From Xestospongia bergquistia (taxonomy: Eukaryota; Porifera; Demospongiae; Haplosclerida; Petrosiidae), in contig OZ014412.1 of assembly GCA_963965975.1 (NCBI GenBank), forward strand, positions 5,954,501-6,018,500: a DNA stretch of 64,000 bases, given 5' to 3'. Positions within the stretch are counted from its first letter, which is position 1; every line of letters starts with the position of its first letter. This document shows positions 46,571-57,951 of the stretch, piece by piece. Under the pieces are notes generated by a model. The model made no database searches and was not told where the DNA came from. It saw only the letters and a list, made by a program, of their open reading frames with translations. Made by a program: the position numbers and the translations under genes.

Positions 46571-46968
46571 CCTAATATAATTGATAAGCTACTGATTGTG
46601 ACATAGTTGAGTAAATTTATAATGTTTTTTACATCAATTATACATATATACACTGACTACTATGACTTCATTAGAAACATCTTTTTCATTATCAACCACT
46701 GTACCTAATATAATTGATAAGCTACTGATTGTGACATAGTTGAGTAAATTTATAATGTTTTTACATCAATTATACATATATACACTGACTACTATGACTT
46801 CATTAGAAACATCTTTTTCATTATCAACCACTGTACCTAATATAATTGATAAGCTACTGATTGTGACATAGTTGAGTAAATTTATAATGTTTTTTACATC
46901 AATTATACATATATACACTGACTACTATGACTTCATTAGCATACATCTTTTCATTATCAACAACTGTA
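46571..46968 (+). repeat. Three tandem copies of a 133-bp unit
   Basis: Units begin CCTAATATAATTGATAAGCT at 46571, 46704 and 46836. The first two are almost identical and the third diverges near its end. The array lies in a stretch without genes. Each unit contains ATCATCTTTTTCATTATCAA-like text but no obvious open frame. Confidence 0.85.
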
Positions 46969-47084
46969 CTTCCTGTGTAATTCAATACAAATAACATATA
47001 TACATTTTATTCTTAAGTCTTGTAGTATTGAGATATTAACTAACCCATTACCAAATTCTAAGAGATACATATATTATCAATAGA

Positions 47085-47530
47085 TTAGAATCTATAGTGA
47101 ATATACTGTGTTCACACTGGATTGTATGTATAAGTAATAGCACCACAGGATATCATGTAAATATCACTACTATTAATAATTATTTTATTTTATCTCTGTT
47201 GTTTAAGCAACATATTATATAATATTAGATGACTTATACAATTTTTGGTCTCCTCTTGTTCACTAACTGTTAATATAACTATTGTTACTAATATTACATT
47301 GACTGGAGTACTAGCTGGATATACCTACATTACAACAGTGGTACCAGTTAATATACTAAGAGATGGATACCCTAATAAGACTATAGGTCATTTTAATATT
47401 ATTATATGACTACAACTAATATTACTAGTATTGTCTTCACTTATATCACTATTATACCTGGAGTATATGATATTAATGCATCTGCTATGAATATATTAGG
47501 AGAAAGTCCACAGAGAAATGTAGAAGGCAT
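47085..47530 (+). pseudogene. Mosaic relic of FN3 exons from two subgroups
   Basis: About 47085-47128 is the end of a U4/U5-type FN3-1 exon (AATAGATTAGAATCTATAGT, ending in an altered donor). At 47255-47387 comes the U4/U5-type second FN3-2 exon (ACTAACTGTTAATATAACTA to GACTATAG). Directly after it, at 47409-47527, comes the U3-type version of the same exon (ACTAGTATTGTCTTCACTTA to GTAGAAG). Two alternative versions of one exon lie head to tail, broken by stops and deletions. This is a fossil of recombination between subgroups. Confidence 0.65.
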
Positions 47531-47574
47531 ATTTCTTCAATGATTATTATAATTTATTGTATAAATTGTATAAT

Positions 47575-48000
47575 GTACAGATTGCAAGTTTAAAGAAGCC
47601 ACTTGTCACAATTGTGGCAAGACAAGACAGGTCACTCACCTCTAGAAGGTGTGTTATAGCAAGCCTCAATTACAACAATAATGTCCACATCAAAGGCAAA
47701 GTGTACAGACTAAGTCAATGAAGTTATTACAAGAAGAGAATATTCTCTCTTTTGATCAGGGAAACTCCAGATAAGCTGAAGCCTGTTGATGTAACTGTGA
47801 AAATTGATTATTATATCAAAAAGATATATACTTATAGTAAGTACACTGATAAAGTATGGACATTTGATAATAAGGAAAAATTGAAAAAACAAAATGTTAT
47901 GGAAGTTAATACAGGTCACTCATCTCAGAAGACACATACCAAACCAAGAAATTATTTAATAAAAACAAAGCAAATGCTCTATTGCATGCAGATATCGTAG
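47575..48000 (+). mobile_element. Possible retroelement scrap with a decayed zinc knuckle
   Basis: Beginning near 47583 the plus strand reads CKFKEATCHNCGK and, after a likely one-base shift, GH- and RRC-like residues. This recalls the CCHC zinc knuckle of Gag proteins from LTR retrotransposons. A lysine-rich open frame follows to 48000 (KLKPVDVTVKIDYYIKK), which I do not recognise. No protease, reverse transcriptase or integrase motif and no LTR is visible. The identification rests on the short Cys motif only. Confidence 0.3.
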
Positions 48001-50150
48001 TAATGTAAATTAATACATTAAACTATCTACCTAAGGCAGATACACCTAAAGAAGTACCTACGCCCCAAGTTGTTCTTATTAAAGGATTCTCTAATCCTCC
48101 ATATAAATTACATGTATAATCTCCCATAAAATTACTACCGTCTACAAATCAAACATAACATATATCACAGCCAACCAACATTTACAGACAGACCTAAGTA
48201 ATGATGTCAGAAAAACCAAATGTCACAGAAGATTAACCATGATGAACATGAAATGCCTTGTTCATAATGGAGACCCAGGAATTTTTGTAGGAGAGAGAAG
48301 TGGTTAAATGAGCTGTTACAAAAAAGCTAGGAACAGCAACGTTTGAGGGTCAAGCTGAGGATCATCAAGTTGCTTGGCAATTTTTGGATCAAATTTGTAA
48401 ATAGTGGATTGTAACTGAATTATTTTTCAAGCTAGCCCAGACAGTGTTACTTTTAACTGACAAATGATCAACCTATTTCTATAGATACTGATACCTCCAA
48501 GACTTGCAGCGATCTTGTTCAAGTACACACGTCTCTCGACAGGTATTTTTGATGCATATGTCTCATTTATGTTGCTCTTATTGGTAATTAATTTTGTATT
48601 TTTAGAAATATAATAAATATTGTTAAGTCTGATTTGTAAGTTCATTTCAGTTTAGAGTTGCTATATATTAAAATTGTGACAGCTGTGCAGCCCTGTGTGT
48701 ATAAATGTATAATGATGTATATGCAAATATAATTATATGGCATTTGCATTAAATAAGTTGAGTATATTATTGTGTATTGTACATAAAATGTATGACATCT
48801 TATTATGTAAACATTATACACTGTTATCAATAATGGGAGTGTACAGTTATCTACATTGTTAGTTTAAGGGAGTTGATATAGCCTTATATTGGTTTGTTTC
48901 TCCCTAAGTTTCCTTCACAGTGGCTATGACAAAACTTATCATAATGATGTATAATAACGCCGTCATGTTTTGAACTTTGTACTGGTAATCACAATCCCAT
49001 AGAACTTGTTGTACAGAAGATAGTTAAGCATATTAATAAATAGTTAGCTATATGTGGTTATAGTTTATGATTGATCATATATATATATATATATGTATGC
49101 CACCAATCTAAATAGAGATACAGTATAAATAAGAGGAGGTTGCGAGTGGACTTGTATCAATATTAAGTTTTCCTTGACCAATTGATGAAACACAATTAGA
49201 CACATATATTATGATCATTTAGGAGTAAATCTTGTTGTGTATGAATGTAGGTACTAAACTATTGAATTTCCTTTAAAGTAAAGGAGCTACTGTAACTATT
49301 AATCATTGTCTGTAATTGGCATATGGCTTAGTCTCCTACACTATTAGTATGCTACATAATGCTAGTATGAATATGTAATATGTTGAAAGACCATTAACTA
49401 GGATAGCCATTATAGACTCTCTGACCCTCCTCTTTGGGGCTAAACCAATCTCAGGGCTTCTGGTTAAACATTGTTCAATGTCAAGTAAAAGAGTAGAAAT
49501 TTTATTGTCATGGTTTCAATTATACATGTCATAGTACAACAATGATTATAAGCCTGTAACACAAATACAATTTCTTTGAGAATACAAATGCAATTTTTGT
49601 ACTGAATTTGGTAATTTGCTTTTCAATCAAACAATCTTTACAAGTATTTACATGTAACTATACATGAACCATTACTATACAACTCAACAACACCCACACA
49701 CAGAGTAATTATAACATGTGGTCTGTTCAGTTTACATTAATTATATAACTATCACAACATATGTACTTCATTTCCTTTATAACCAACATAACTACAGTGT
49801 AAAACAAAAATAGATGTCTTGTAATGGAACAACATATTAGGAATGATAATTGGAGTGATAAAAAGTAAACAAACAATGTAGAGGTTTGTTTCACACATCA
49901 ATCCATATAATTATTTAATTATTCATATAGCAATTTTTCAAGTGGATAACACAATATTGAATATCTCATATTAATCACAGCTTATAGTGATAGACCAAAA
50001 ATGATACTATGACCTTGAATCTGACAATGACAAAATTATTTATGATATCATATTAATCACTTAAAATTTGATACCTATAGTATATACTGATCATATAAAA
50101 CTAATTTCTCCATATAACTTTTTTTCTTTTGTATTACTTATTAATTGTTA
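48001..50150. other. Gene-poor stretch with a dispersed repeat
   Basis: No receptor exon is visible. A segment at about 49500-49760 (with CAACAACACCCACACACAGA and GTGGTCTGTTCAGTTTA) resembles about 12890-13040, so a dispersed repeat is present. A (TA)n run lies at 49078-49094. The other open frames are short and unsupported. Confidence 0.4.
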
Positions 50151-50156
50151 TTATTC

Positions 50157-50430
50157 AAGCAAGTGTATTCCTCTCTTGTCTATTAACTGTTATTAAAAGC
50201 ATTCTGCCCACTACTACTACTATTGTCCAATTAGGTCCAATATTATGATGATATTAAGTTCAGAGAAATTTTAAATATGTGTAATTATGAGACTATTGTA
50301 AGTAATATACAAATAATTAATAGTAACGCATGTGGGACTATGTTTAGGGGTCTGGGACAGTGTGATGATGTAATTGCAATATAGTTGCATCCATAAATTT
50401 CTGGGAATACTGCTTATGGATTATTAATGA
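50157..50430 (+). pseudogene. Split relic of a class 1 TM/tail exon
   Basis: AAGTGTATTCCTCTCTTGTC with TATTAACTGTTATTA copies the TM start, then CCACTACTACTACTATTGTC and AATTAGGTCCAATATTATGA copy the tail to about 50265. About 130 bp of foreign sequence follows, and GAATACTGCTTATGGATTAT near 50405 is the tail end. Deletions and the insert leave no frame. Confidence 0.6.
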
Positions 50431-50618
50431 TTAAGAAATTTTGAAATAGTATAACACAAAAAGATTAGATTGTCCTAAACGTTTTTGATGGTACTGTTGC
50501 TGTTGTAATAACAAAGAATTGTAGTTAAAAGAAGCTATGGTGCTGTTTAAAGTTCCTTTTCCTTATAACATATAAAGTTTACATTTTCTTATGTCATGGG
50601 AAATAAGTCACATGTAGC

Positions 50619-50650
50619 AGCCTCTCCTCCCTGATGAGGGAGGAGAGGCT
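50619..50650. repeat. Perfect GC-rich hairpin, 14-bp arms
   Basis: AGCCTCTCCTCCCT and AGGGAGGAGAGGCT are exact complements around the loop GATG. It stands out in AT-rich DNA. It could be the end of a mobile element or a transcript hairpin; no partner copy was seen in the window. Confidence 0.7.
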
Positions 50651-50880
50651 GGCTACTCGGACTGACAAACAATACTCACTTGTTATGAATGGTGTAGATC
50701 AATACTTAGGTTTACCCATATATGGTCAAATTAATGTTTCTTTTCTTTTTAGGCATTTTCATCTTTTTGAAATGTTTCTTATTACTGCTTTGGGTTATTC
50801 TTTAAACAATATTTTTTGAAAGAAATTTACGTAATTATGATGATATTATATATAAAATATATAGTGTGATATTTGTTCAC

Positions 50881-50916
50881 ACTATGTCATTATAGTCATA
50901 ACTATAATGACATAGT
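50881..50916. repeat. Perfect AT-rich palindrome, 16-bp arms
   Basis: ACTATGTCATTATAGT and ACTATAATGACATAGT are exact complements around CATA. No gene is close. It may be a solo element or simply extrudable DNA. Confidence 0.75.
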
Positions 50917-51339
50917 ATGTGCGTATGTTTATATTACTTAAAAAATATTTAAAGTCTAAAATTTAATTTTAATTTTTTACATATAACTTTATCCAATTTT
51001 TTTTCAAAATATACTCCAAGTATCTATATGTTATAATAATATTTGTATATTTTTAAAATTAACAAAATAAAATATTATCCCATACATCATGCAGGTAGCA
51101 CATGCCGTGGTAACTTATGATACAGTATTTAATTATTTAAAAATGTAAGAGGAAAGAAGTTTAAACAGAACTAAGCATCACTTTATATAGTCTGCTATGT
51201 CATCTAAAAAGTAATATATCGTAGTGTCCAGAATAGTTGCTGAATTTCCTTTTTGTATAGCAATTGAATTTGCTGCCATAAGTAAGCATGGCCTTAGGCT
51301 CATTGATCACCAGTCTAATCAGTCTAGCTAGGTTTTGTG

Positions 51340-51640
51340 AGGACTTCCAAGACATGAAAGCCTGACACAGCTATATAAAAGACAATAATAGAGAAAGTAG
51401 TTTCATTAATAACAATAAAAAGGTTAACATGCAAACATTTTTATTATATTGATTATGAAACATATCTCATAAAATTGAATAGGAGGCTGTGTGAATTATC
51501 ACCCTATATATCAAGAAAACAATGACACTAAAACTGTAAGAGCTACATATATTATCGTACTTGCCAAGAAATTATTGCATAAAAGTTAACATCATCCACA
51601 CCAGTATACTATACTCAATACCTTCTCTCACAAAGTCAAT
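51340..51640 (-). pseudogene. Partial duplicate of U16 FN3 exons
   Basis: On the minus strand, sequence around 51500-51390 matches the U16 second FN3-2 exon (TCAATTTTATGAGATATG, AATGAAACTA) with a large internal deletion. About 51600-51560 matches the following U16 exon fused to a bit of FN3-1 (TTGACTTTGTGAGAGAAGGT-like). It sits just downstream of U16 and is not open. Confidence 0.55.
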
Positions 51641-51755
51641 TGAACAGCATAAAATACTTGTGATAATACCGTTAATTACATTTATATTTTCTCACAACAA
51701 ACTTTGCATCAAGTATTGGTATATATCACTTTACAATTTATGTTCATTGCTTAGT

Positions 51756-53526
51756 TCACATTTCTGTAGATGACAGATCATCAATTGTGTCAAGCTTTTC
51801 TTGAGACTTGCCCTCATTTTTTCCAGGCTTTTTTCTTGATACAATGCATAAAATGCAAGTAATAATTGAAACAGTGATAATCACTGCAAGAATTGCAGTG
51901 ATCGGTACAGCAATGTACACTGGAAAATAAAACCAATGTGATATCATCTATTACAATTCTTTTCAGTTCTTACAACTAGTACTTTGTAACATCCTATCAC
52001 ATTCTTGCATTGTTGTGAAAGAACTCATTGTACATAAATGACAACTATATTGTAGACAATATGAGTCATCTAAATTGGAGATTGCAGTTGTACCTAATGA
52101 ATATTTCATTATGTCACAAATAAACAAGTACATACTTAATTCAAGTTGTTCCATTGCACTCTCTGAACTTGTTGACATTAAGTTATTAACTGTACAAATA
52201 GTTCATATAATTATAATAATACTGACATTGATATTTATTACCAGATGTCAAAGTAATGTCAGCAGAATGATATGAGGAGGCTAAAGTGCAAGGTAATAAA
52301 AATGTAGCAGTATCAACACAATTATTATCAGCTATGCATTTGCTATGAAAGTCTGACACAGCTATATATAAAAAGACAATAACAAACTATTATAAATACA
52401 TAAAACCTACTTATAAAATTGTTATAGAGAGTTGTGTTTCCATACAAGTTGTTAGCAATCAAAGTGAATGAAAAGTTTTCTCCAGAGAAATCAGTTTCAT
52501 TAATAACAATAAGAAGGTTGTTGGTTACCATGCAAACACTTTTATTACTAATTATGTAGCATATCTCATAAAATTGAATAGGAGGTCGTGTCGAATTATC
52601 ACCCTATATATCAAGACAACAGAAAACCAAAACTACAAGAGCTACATACATATTAACATACTTGCCAATAAATTATTGAATAAAAGTTAGCATCATCCAA
52701 GATAGATTTGACAGCAACAGACTCAGTGTTATTAAGTGGCTCTAAAAACAATAGCTTAATATCTTGTTTTGCATATAGCAATCATTTGATACTGACTGAT
52801 TGTTTTCATACAATATTAAATACAAGTAATAATTTATTTGTAGGCAAATATATTGTAAGTACTCACTGTCTAGAGTGAAGAAAACAGGGTCACTTTCTTC
52901 ACCTATATTCCCAGCAATATCCACACCAGTAACAGTAGCACTATACTCAATATCTTCCCTTACAAAGTCACCAATATCTATACTAGTTTCACTACGAGTG
53001 TCAACGTTGAAGGTACGATTGTCTGAAGTCTTTACAATATAGTGGCTAATTCGAAATGCACCACTCAAAGAAAACCAATTAATCTTCACTTTACGTGTAC
53101 CATTATTGTCAATATTAAAATGAATTCCTGTTATAAGAGTTTTAAATGGAGCTCCTATTATAAATACACAATAAAGTTATCTGATAGACCAAGTAATTAG
53201 ATTACCTTTGATGGTAACATTACATATTTCAGTTGTGTTAAAGTCATCACAAATAACTTTGGAATTATTAATAGTGGCAGGGAATGTAATAAGAGCAGTG
53301 AGACCATTTGCATTACTAAGCAAAGTGGAAATAAATTTTCCAGAAATTAAGGTTCGACCAGTGTAATCAGTTGTAGAAAATACCATGGTTTTATCGGATT
53401 CATTAAGTCCAACAACTCTCAATCTAAGAAAGTTATCGTTTACTGTACAATAATATTGAGCATGATCATATATATTCCAATTTTGAAGTGGACAATTTAT
53501 TGTTACAGCAGCAATCATTGCAATAC
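51756..53526 (-). CDS. U16: divergent Ig-FN3-FN3 receptor with a tyrosine-free tail
   Basis: Minus-strand exons: Ig 53526-53206, FN3-1 53154-52867, FN3-2 52741-52662 and 52603-52411, stalk 52280-52242 and 52093-52001, TM plus tail 51919-51756. The Ig domain is unusual: CPLQNWNIYDHAQYYC has wider cysteine spacing, there is no clear ITW-type tryptophan, and it ends ICDDFNTTEICNVTI. FN3-1 keeps INWFSLSG, SHYIVKT and FTLD but lacks the extra Cys found in the others. FN3-2 is intact but diverged. The TM (VPITAILAVIITVSIITCIL) is of class 3 origin, but the tail is short, KLDTIDDLSSTEM, with the IIY tyrosine replaced and the AYEHIN end missing. No signal exon was found; a GTAGAA donor after ATGGTCATTAAC near 53590 is out of phase. 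The 42-nt stalk exon has lost its acceptor. It is possibly a decoy or an adhesion-only receptor. Confidence 0.65.
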
Positions 53527-54841
53527 CTAGAAATAACAATTAAAGATTTTGTTTAGTGTCTCAAAGATTTCTACCTGTTAATGACCATTTTAAAGCCACA
53601 TTATTTCATTAAATTCTAAAGTATCATCATTATTAGAAAGCTACATTATAAAGGCAAGAGCCTTGAAAATTGGAGAGCTGCAAAGCAACTTCTTTATACT
53701 ACAAAAGAAGTGTTTGAAGACATGATCAGTCATGCCTATAAAAGTTTGTGTTGTTATGCTAATTAAATTCATTGTTACCTGTGTGCCTGTGAAAAATTTT
53801 TTTCTGGATACAGGTACAGATAGATACATATCTACTACTGATTATGACATGACCAAAACAATTGCCTGCCACACTTTACATGTATTCCAGGTAGTAAATT
53901 AAAGCTAACATGTAGTAATTTAATTTCAACTAGAGAGTGGCTTATTATTTTTAAAAGCAAACCGTGTGCTTTCTTTAAACATAATTATGGTTAATATGTT
54001 GGGTTGATATATCACACAGGATATGTTGTATGGTTTCCAACCTTTGGAACCATGTTGTTATATAGCTTATTTACAATAATTTCCCATAAGTAATTTCCCA
54101 GACCTTTTGTATGGCAAACAATTTGAAATATATTGATTTTTACCATAATGAATACAAAGGGCTTCTGTTGTTTTAAATTTACTATAGCAAATCTGCAAAA
54201 TGAATATAGATGCAACCACCATGGTAAACCACCAACATTCCTGTTAGATCATAGTTTGCTTAACATGTACATGTGATCATAGATAAAGTTAATATGTGTG
54301 AGTGTGTTGTGCGTATGTGTGTGTATAATATATTATATGATATACACTACAGTTGCAGTTAATGGTGTTAACAAAGTAGGAACAGATTTCCCTACAAGAG
54401 AACAATGGATGTCTTTAGTACAAACATAAGTAGGGTAAAAAGAAGTTACAAAATCTTGTAACTCTGACAATCAACTACAAGTGTTTACTTCTACATGTGC
54501 TGAGCCTAACCAAAATGACTGTTTGTGTCATTCTAAATCATAAATCAATTTAGAATTTAGATATCTTACTTAATATTCCATGACACAACAAGATAAAGCT
54601 AAGAAAATGAAACATCATCAAAGTCCGACTGGTCGACACGCGTACGAGACAGAATTGTGTACGAGACTTCTTTTTGATTTCTGAGATCAAAGCCTAGAAT
54701 ACAGGCATAAGCAGTCTTCTCATTTATACGTTTCTACAGAATTTGAAGCCTATCAGCCATGGAAGATCTGGGTACTCTCCCGTATTGTGCCAAATTACTA
54801 CTTTATGGTTTTGAGGAGGGACCAACGAATCCCAACGAAGC
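53527..54841. other. U16-U17 spacer, no gene recognised
   Basis: The first exon of U16 should lie near 53530-53700 on the minus strand but I could not identify it. The rest holds short open frames only and a TG-rich run at 54296-54325. Several ordinary open frames on the minus strand here have no family likeness. Confidence 0.4.
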
Positions 54842-54849
54842 ATAACCGA

Positions 54850-54971
54850 TGGGTGTGGCCTGCCTGCCATCCGATACTCGAGCTATTTAAGACCCTCCAC
54901 TTTTTGTTTAGATAGACTACAAAATACATCCTATTATCATTATTTAATATATTAATGACGGCGATCACTAC
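54850..54971 (+). promoter_or_regulatory. U17 promoter region, mirror of the U15 upstream region
   Basis: GGTGTGGCC, CGAGCTATTTAAGAC (54879-54893), TTAGATAGACT and GACGGCGATC occur in the same order as upstream of U15 on the other strand. TATTTAAG, about 80 bp before the ATG, is a TATA-like candidate. The conserved block stops shortly upstream, as a shared promoter would. Confidence 0.5.
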
Positions 54972-57951
54972 ATGATGATCATAGCAAGATTACTACTTCT
55001 ACTTTTAATAGGTACGGATCAAAAATATCTTTTTATATATGTTCATAATATAAGCCAACTTTAATACAACAGAGCAATGTCTATCTGAAGTAGTTTTTCC
55101 ATGTCATGATATCTGTCTACAAGATAATGTGATATATACTTGTACTGGTATTGGAGCTAACCTGATAACATGGACTGTTCCTAACTTAATGGGTGGAACT
55201 GAACAGCTACATATTCTTCAACATATACTAAATGATACTAGTGGTCCATTTACTGCACAGTTTGTATCATATCAGAACAGTAACATAATATCTACATTGT
55301 CTTTTACTGCTACTACTGTACTACATAATAAAGACATAGTGTGCTATAGTGGAGGTGATAGTAAGACATGTAAAATAATGATTATTGGTAAGATACAATA
55401 ACAGAATATACTTTTATTTTATAATTTATAAATATAGCTGAACCCACATCTCCATTAAACCTCAGTGTTATAGCTACTACTCCTCATACAGTAGTTGTTA
55501 CATGGACATCACCAGTTACTGGTCAATGTATAGATCATTATATTGTAACTGTGTTCAATGAAACACACAATACTATGACATCAGTTAATGCAACAAATAA
55601 TATCACATCTCTCACAATATATGGACTAGTAAAAGGCAATAACTACTCATTTACTGTTAAAGGTATTGATCATGTTGGTCAGATTGGAAATAGTAGTCAG
55701 TTAGTGCATCTCATACTTGATGGTAAGCAAATTTGCAAAAAAGAAAGCTATTTCTGTTATAAAAACATGTTAAGAAAGGTTGTTGCATACATAATTTGCT
55801 ATATATAATATAACATGCATTTTCAATGGATGTTTACTATAATATATATCAGTTGAAAAAACGTTTGATAACTGATATATATTAACTTAGATAGCTTGAA
55901 TACAAAAGTTTCATTTTACATGTAAACTGCGAAGTGTTCTGACAGAAATGGTCTGTTATTGCAAATCAGGTCATAAAAATTGTATGCAAATAAAATGTTT
56001 TTTATAAAACTACTACCAGTTCCACAGAAGGTTAATAATCTTAGTTACACTTCTGATGAAGCAAATATTGTTTTTATAATGTGGATGGTAAGCTCAATAT
56101 AACAAACTAAATAAATGTTTTTTTTATTATTTCTACAGCCTCCTCCCTTTTCTCTAAGACCTCCAGTCACACACTATCATATCTATCACAACCTCACATC
56201 ATCTGATGGCAGTATAATACACAATATTACTAACAATATAACACAACTCATTTTTAATGGAATTAATTATGATAACAAGTATAGTGTGACTTTAACAGCT
56301 GAAAATATAATAGGACAAGGACCTGGAGTTAACATTGAAGGTATATGGAAGCATTCTAAACAAAATTGATTACTTAAAATTTATTTATTAATACTGTCTT
56401 AAATTTTACCTGCAAACTTCTTTGCAATAGTCACTAGAACAACTGGTTAGTAATTCTAAATTTGTTGGAAATAATTTGTTTTATATTTTTATTATTAGCT
56501 GCTGCTCTGTTTTCAAGTTCACCTAAAATATATCAAGGCAATAATATTGTAATTTAGTACAATAAAACATTAATGGATGATTCTAGATGTATTCACATTA
56601 ATTCGTACAAATCTAACATTACCATTAAGCTCAGATGCAAATTTACATTAACTGAACATTGTCTGTATACAGGTAGATTGTACAATAAACAAATTACTTT
56701 CACTTAAAGTATTCTTACGATCACATCAGATATATTTATTAGTCATTATTAGATACTTACATGTAGTAGTATAGTTACATCTGATATAACAAATATGACT
56801 GTGACACCTCTTGTTATCATTTTCCCTGACAGAATCTGGCACCTGTTATTGGTGGAGTTTGTGGAGCAACTATTGTGACTGCTTCTTTTTTAATATTTCT
56901 TATATTGTTAGGAATTGTAATTTGTAAAAACAGTAAGTACATCATTTGTTAAGTTAAAATGAATTATTCAGCATTTTATCTGCAGAGTCATCAAAGAACG
57001 ATACAACATCAAGATATAATGAAAATAGTTTCAATATTTCTGAACCCACTGAACAAAGAAATTTTATTGAGGTATATATCTCATACATAGTTATTAATTA
57101 AGAAGTAACTAGAAATTTTGATTGCTGTCAGTTATCATATATCCAGTTACAAGTGTTCCTTTCCAGTTATCTCCAGACCCTACATATGCTGAAATTAAGA
57201 AGCCACCACCTCTATCTCCACAATATGATGAAGTTCCTCTTCCTGCAGCTGTTCATCCATATTCAACTGATGATGACCAACCACCTCCTATACCTCTGTT
57301 TTGTATTGAGGATGAACCTTCTTTATCTTCTAATGGACCTGTTATTGGACAATACTCTATGATTATGAGAGAACACATGACACCTGATCATGTACCACCT
57401 TGTAATACAGTTGCTGAAGGAGATGATCCTACTCAGTCAGTGTCAGAGAGAGAGGAAACAAAAGTATTTAAACAATTATCATCATTTAATATATGATAAT
57501 TTACTGTAGCAGTGTAGAGAAAAACTTCATTCCCAGCAGACTGAAGATGCTGTTGTTTCTCCAATGTTAAATAAAGTATGAGACAACTCTTCCTGCCATA
57601 TTTTTAGGATTTATATTTTTCATATTATTAGTCAAACAATCTAACTGGAGCTGATGGAGAAGCTGGAGCAATAACATATGCAGTACTAGGTCCTGCTCCT
57701 AAAAACAGGCCAATAGTACCTCCTTCATCTGATATTGGACAATCTGTTGTCTATTCTGATATTAAGGTATTAACTGTCCCTAAAAAGTTATAACACAATT
57801 CATCAATTTTGTCATAATTGCCACTTCTTACTTTTGTCATAAACAGAAATTATCCACAAGAGGCCTAATGATACAAAGTCAGTTAGGAGATCTGGAGATA
57901 TCTCCACCACTTCCTCCTAAACTAGTTTCTATGGAAAAGGACACTAAATGA
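54972..57951 (+). CDS. U17: Ig-FN3-FN3 receptor with long ITIM/ITAM-like, proline-rich tail
   Basis: Exons: signal peptide 54972-55011 (MMIIARLLLLLLIG), Ig 55073-55387, FN3-1 55438-55722, FN3-2 56020-56087 and 56139-56340, a 15-nt stalk exon 56431-56445 plus one or two unclear stalk exons, TM 56833-56932, tail 56986-57071, 57167-57463, 57632-57766 and 57847-57951. The Ig domain has CLQDNVIYTC, Trp in LITWTVPNL and LHNKDIVC. The TM reads GVCGATIVTASFLIFLILLG. Tail motifs: TYAEI and QYDEV nine residues apart with PPPLSP between, PPPIP, QYSMI, then ITYAVL and VVYSDI, both fitting the ITIM pattern [S/I/V/L]xYxx[I/L/V]. Tail exons are joined in phase 0, unlike the other members. The ectodomain is closest to U15, so a new tail was fused to an old head. 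The stalk-to-TM join is unresolved because the TM exon appears to start in phase 0. Signalling through SH2/SH3 proteins is inferred. Confidence 0.72.

Noticed and set aside
46571..46968. CRISPR-like array
   Set aside because: The units are long, contiguous and have no spacers; this is eukaryotic tandem duplication.
47752..48000. 82-codon lysine-rich open frame as a gene
   Set aside because: No recognisable domain and no start context; mentioned only as part of a possible retroelement scrap.
53641..53829. Minus-strand open frame near U16 as its missing signal exon
   Set aside because: No donor in phase 1 and no hydrophobic leader at its start; not joined to the Ig exon.
57153..57362. 69-codon Leu-rich open frame
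   Set aside because: It overlaps the U17 tail exon in another frame; the tail frame has clean splice sites and conserved motifs.
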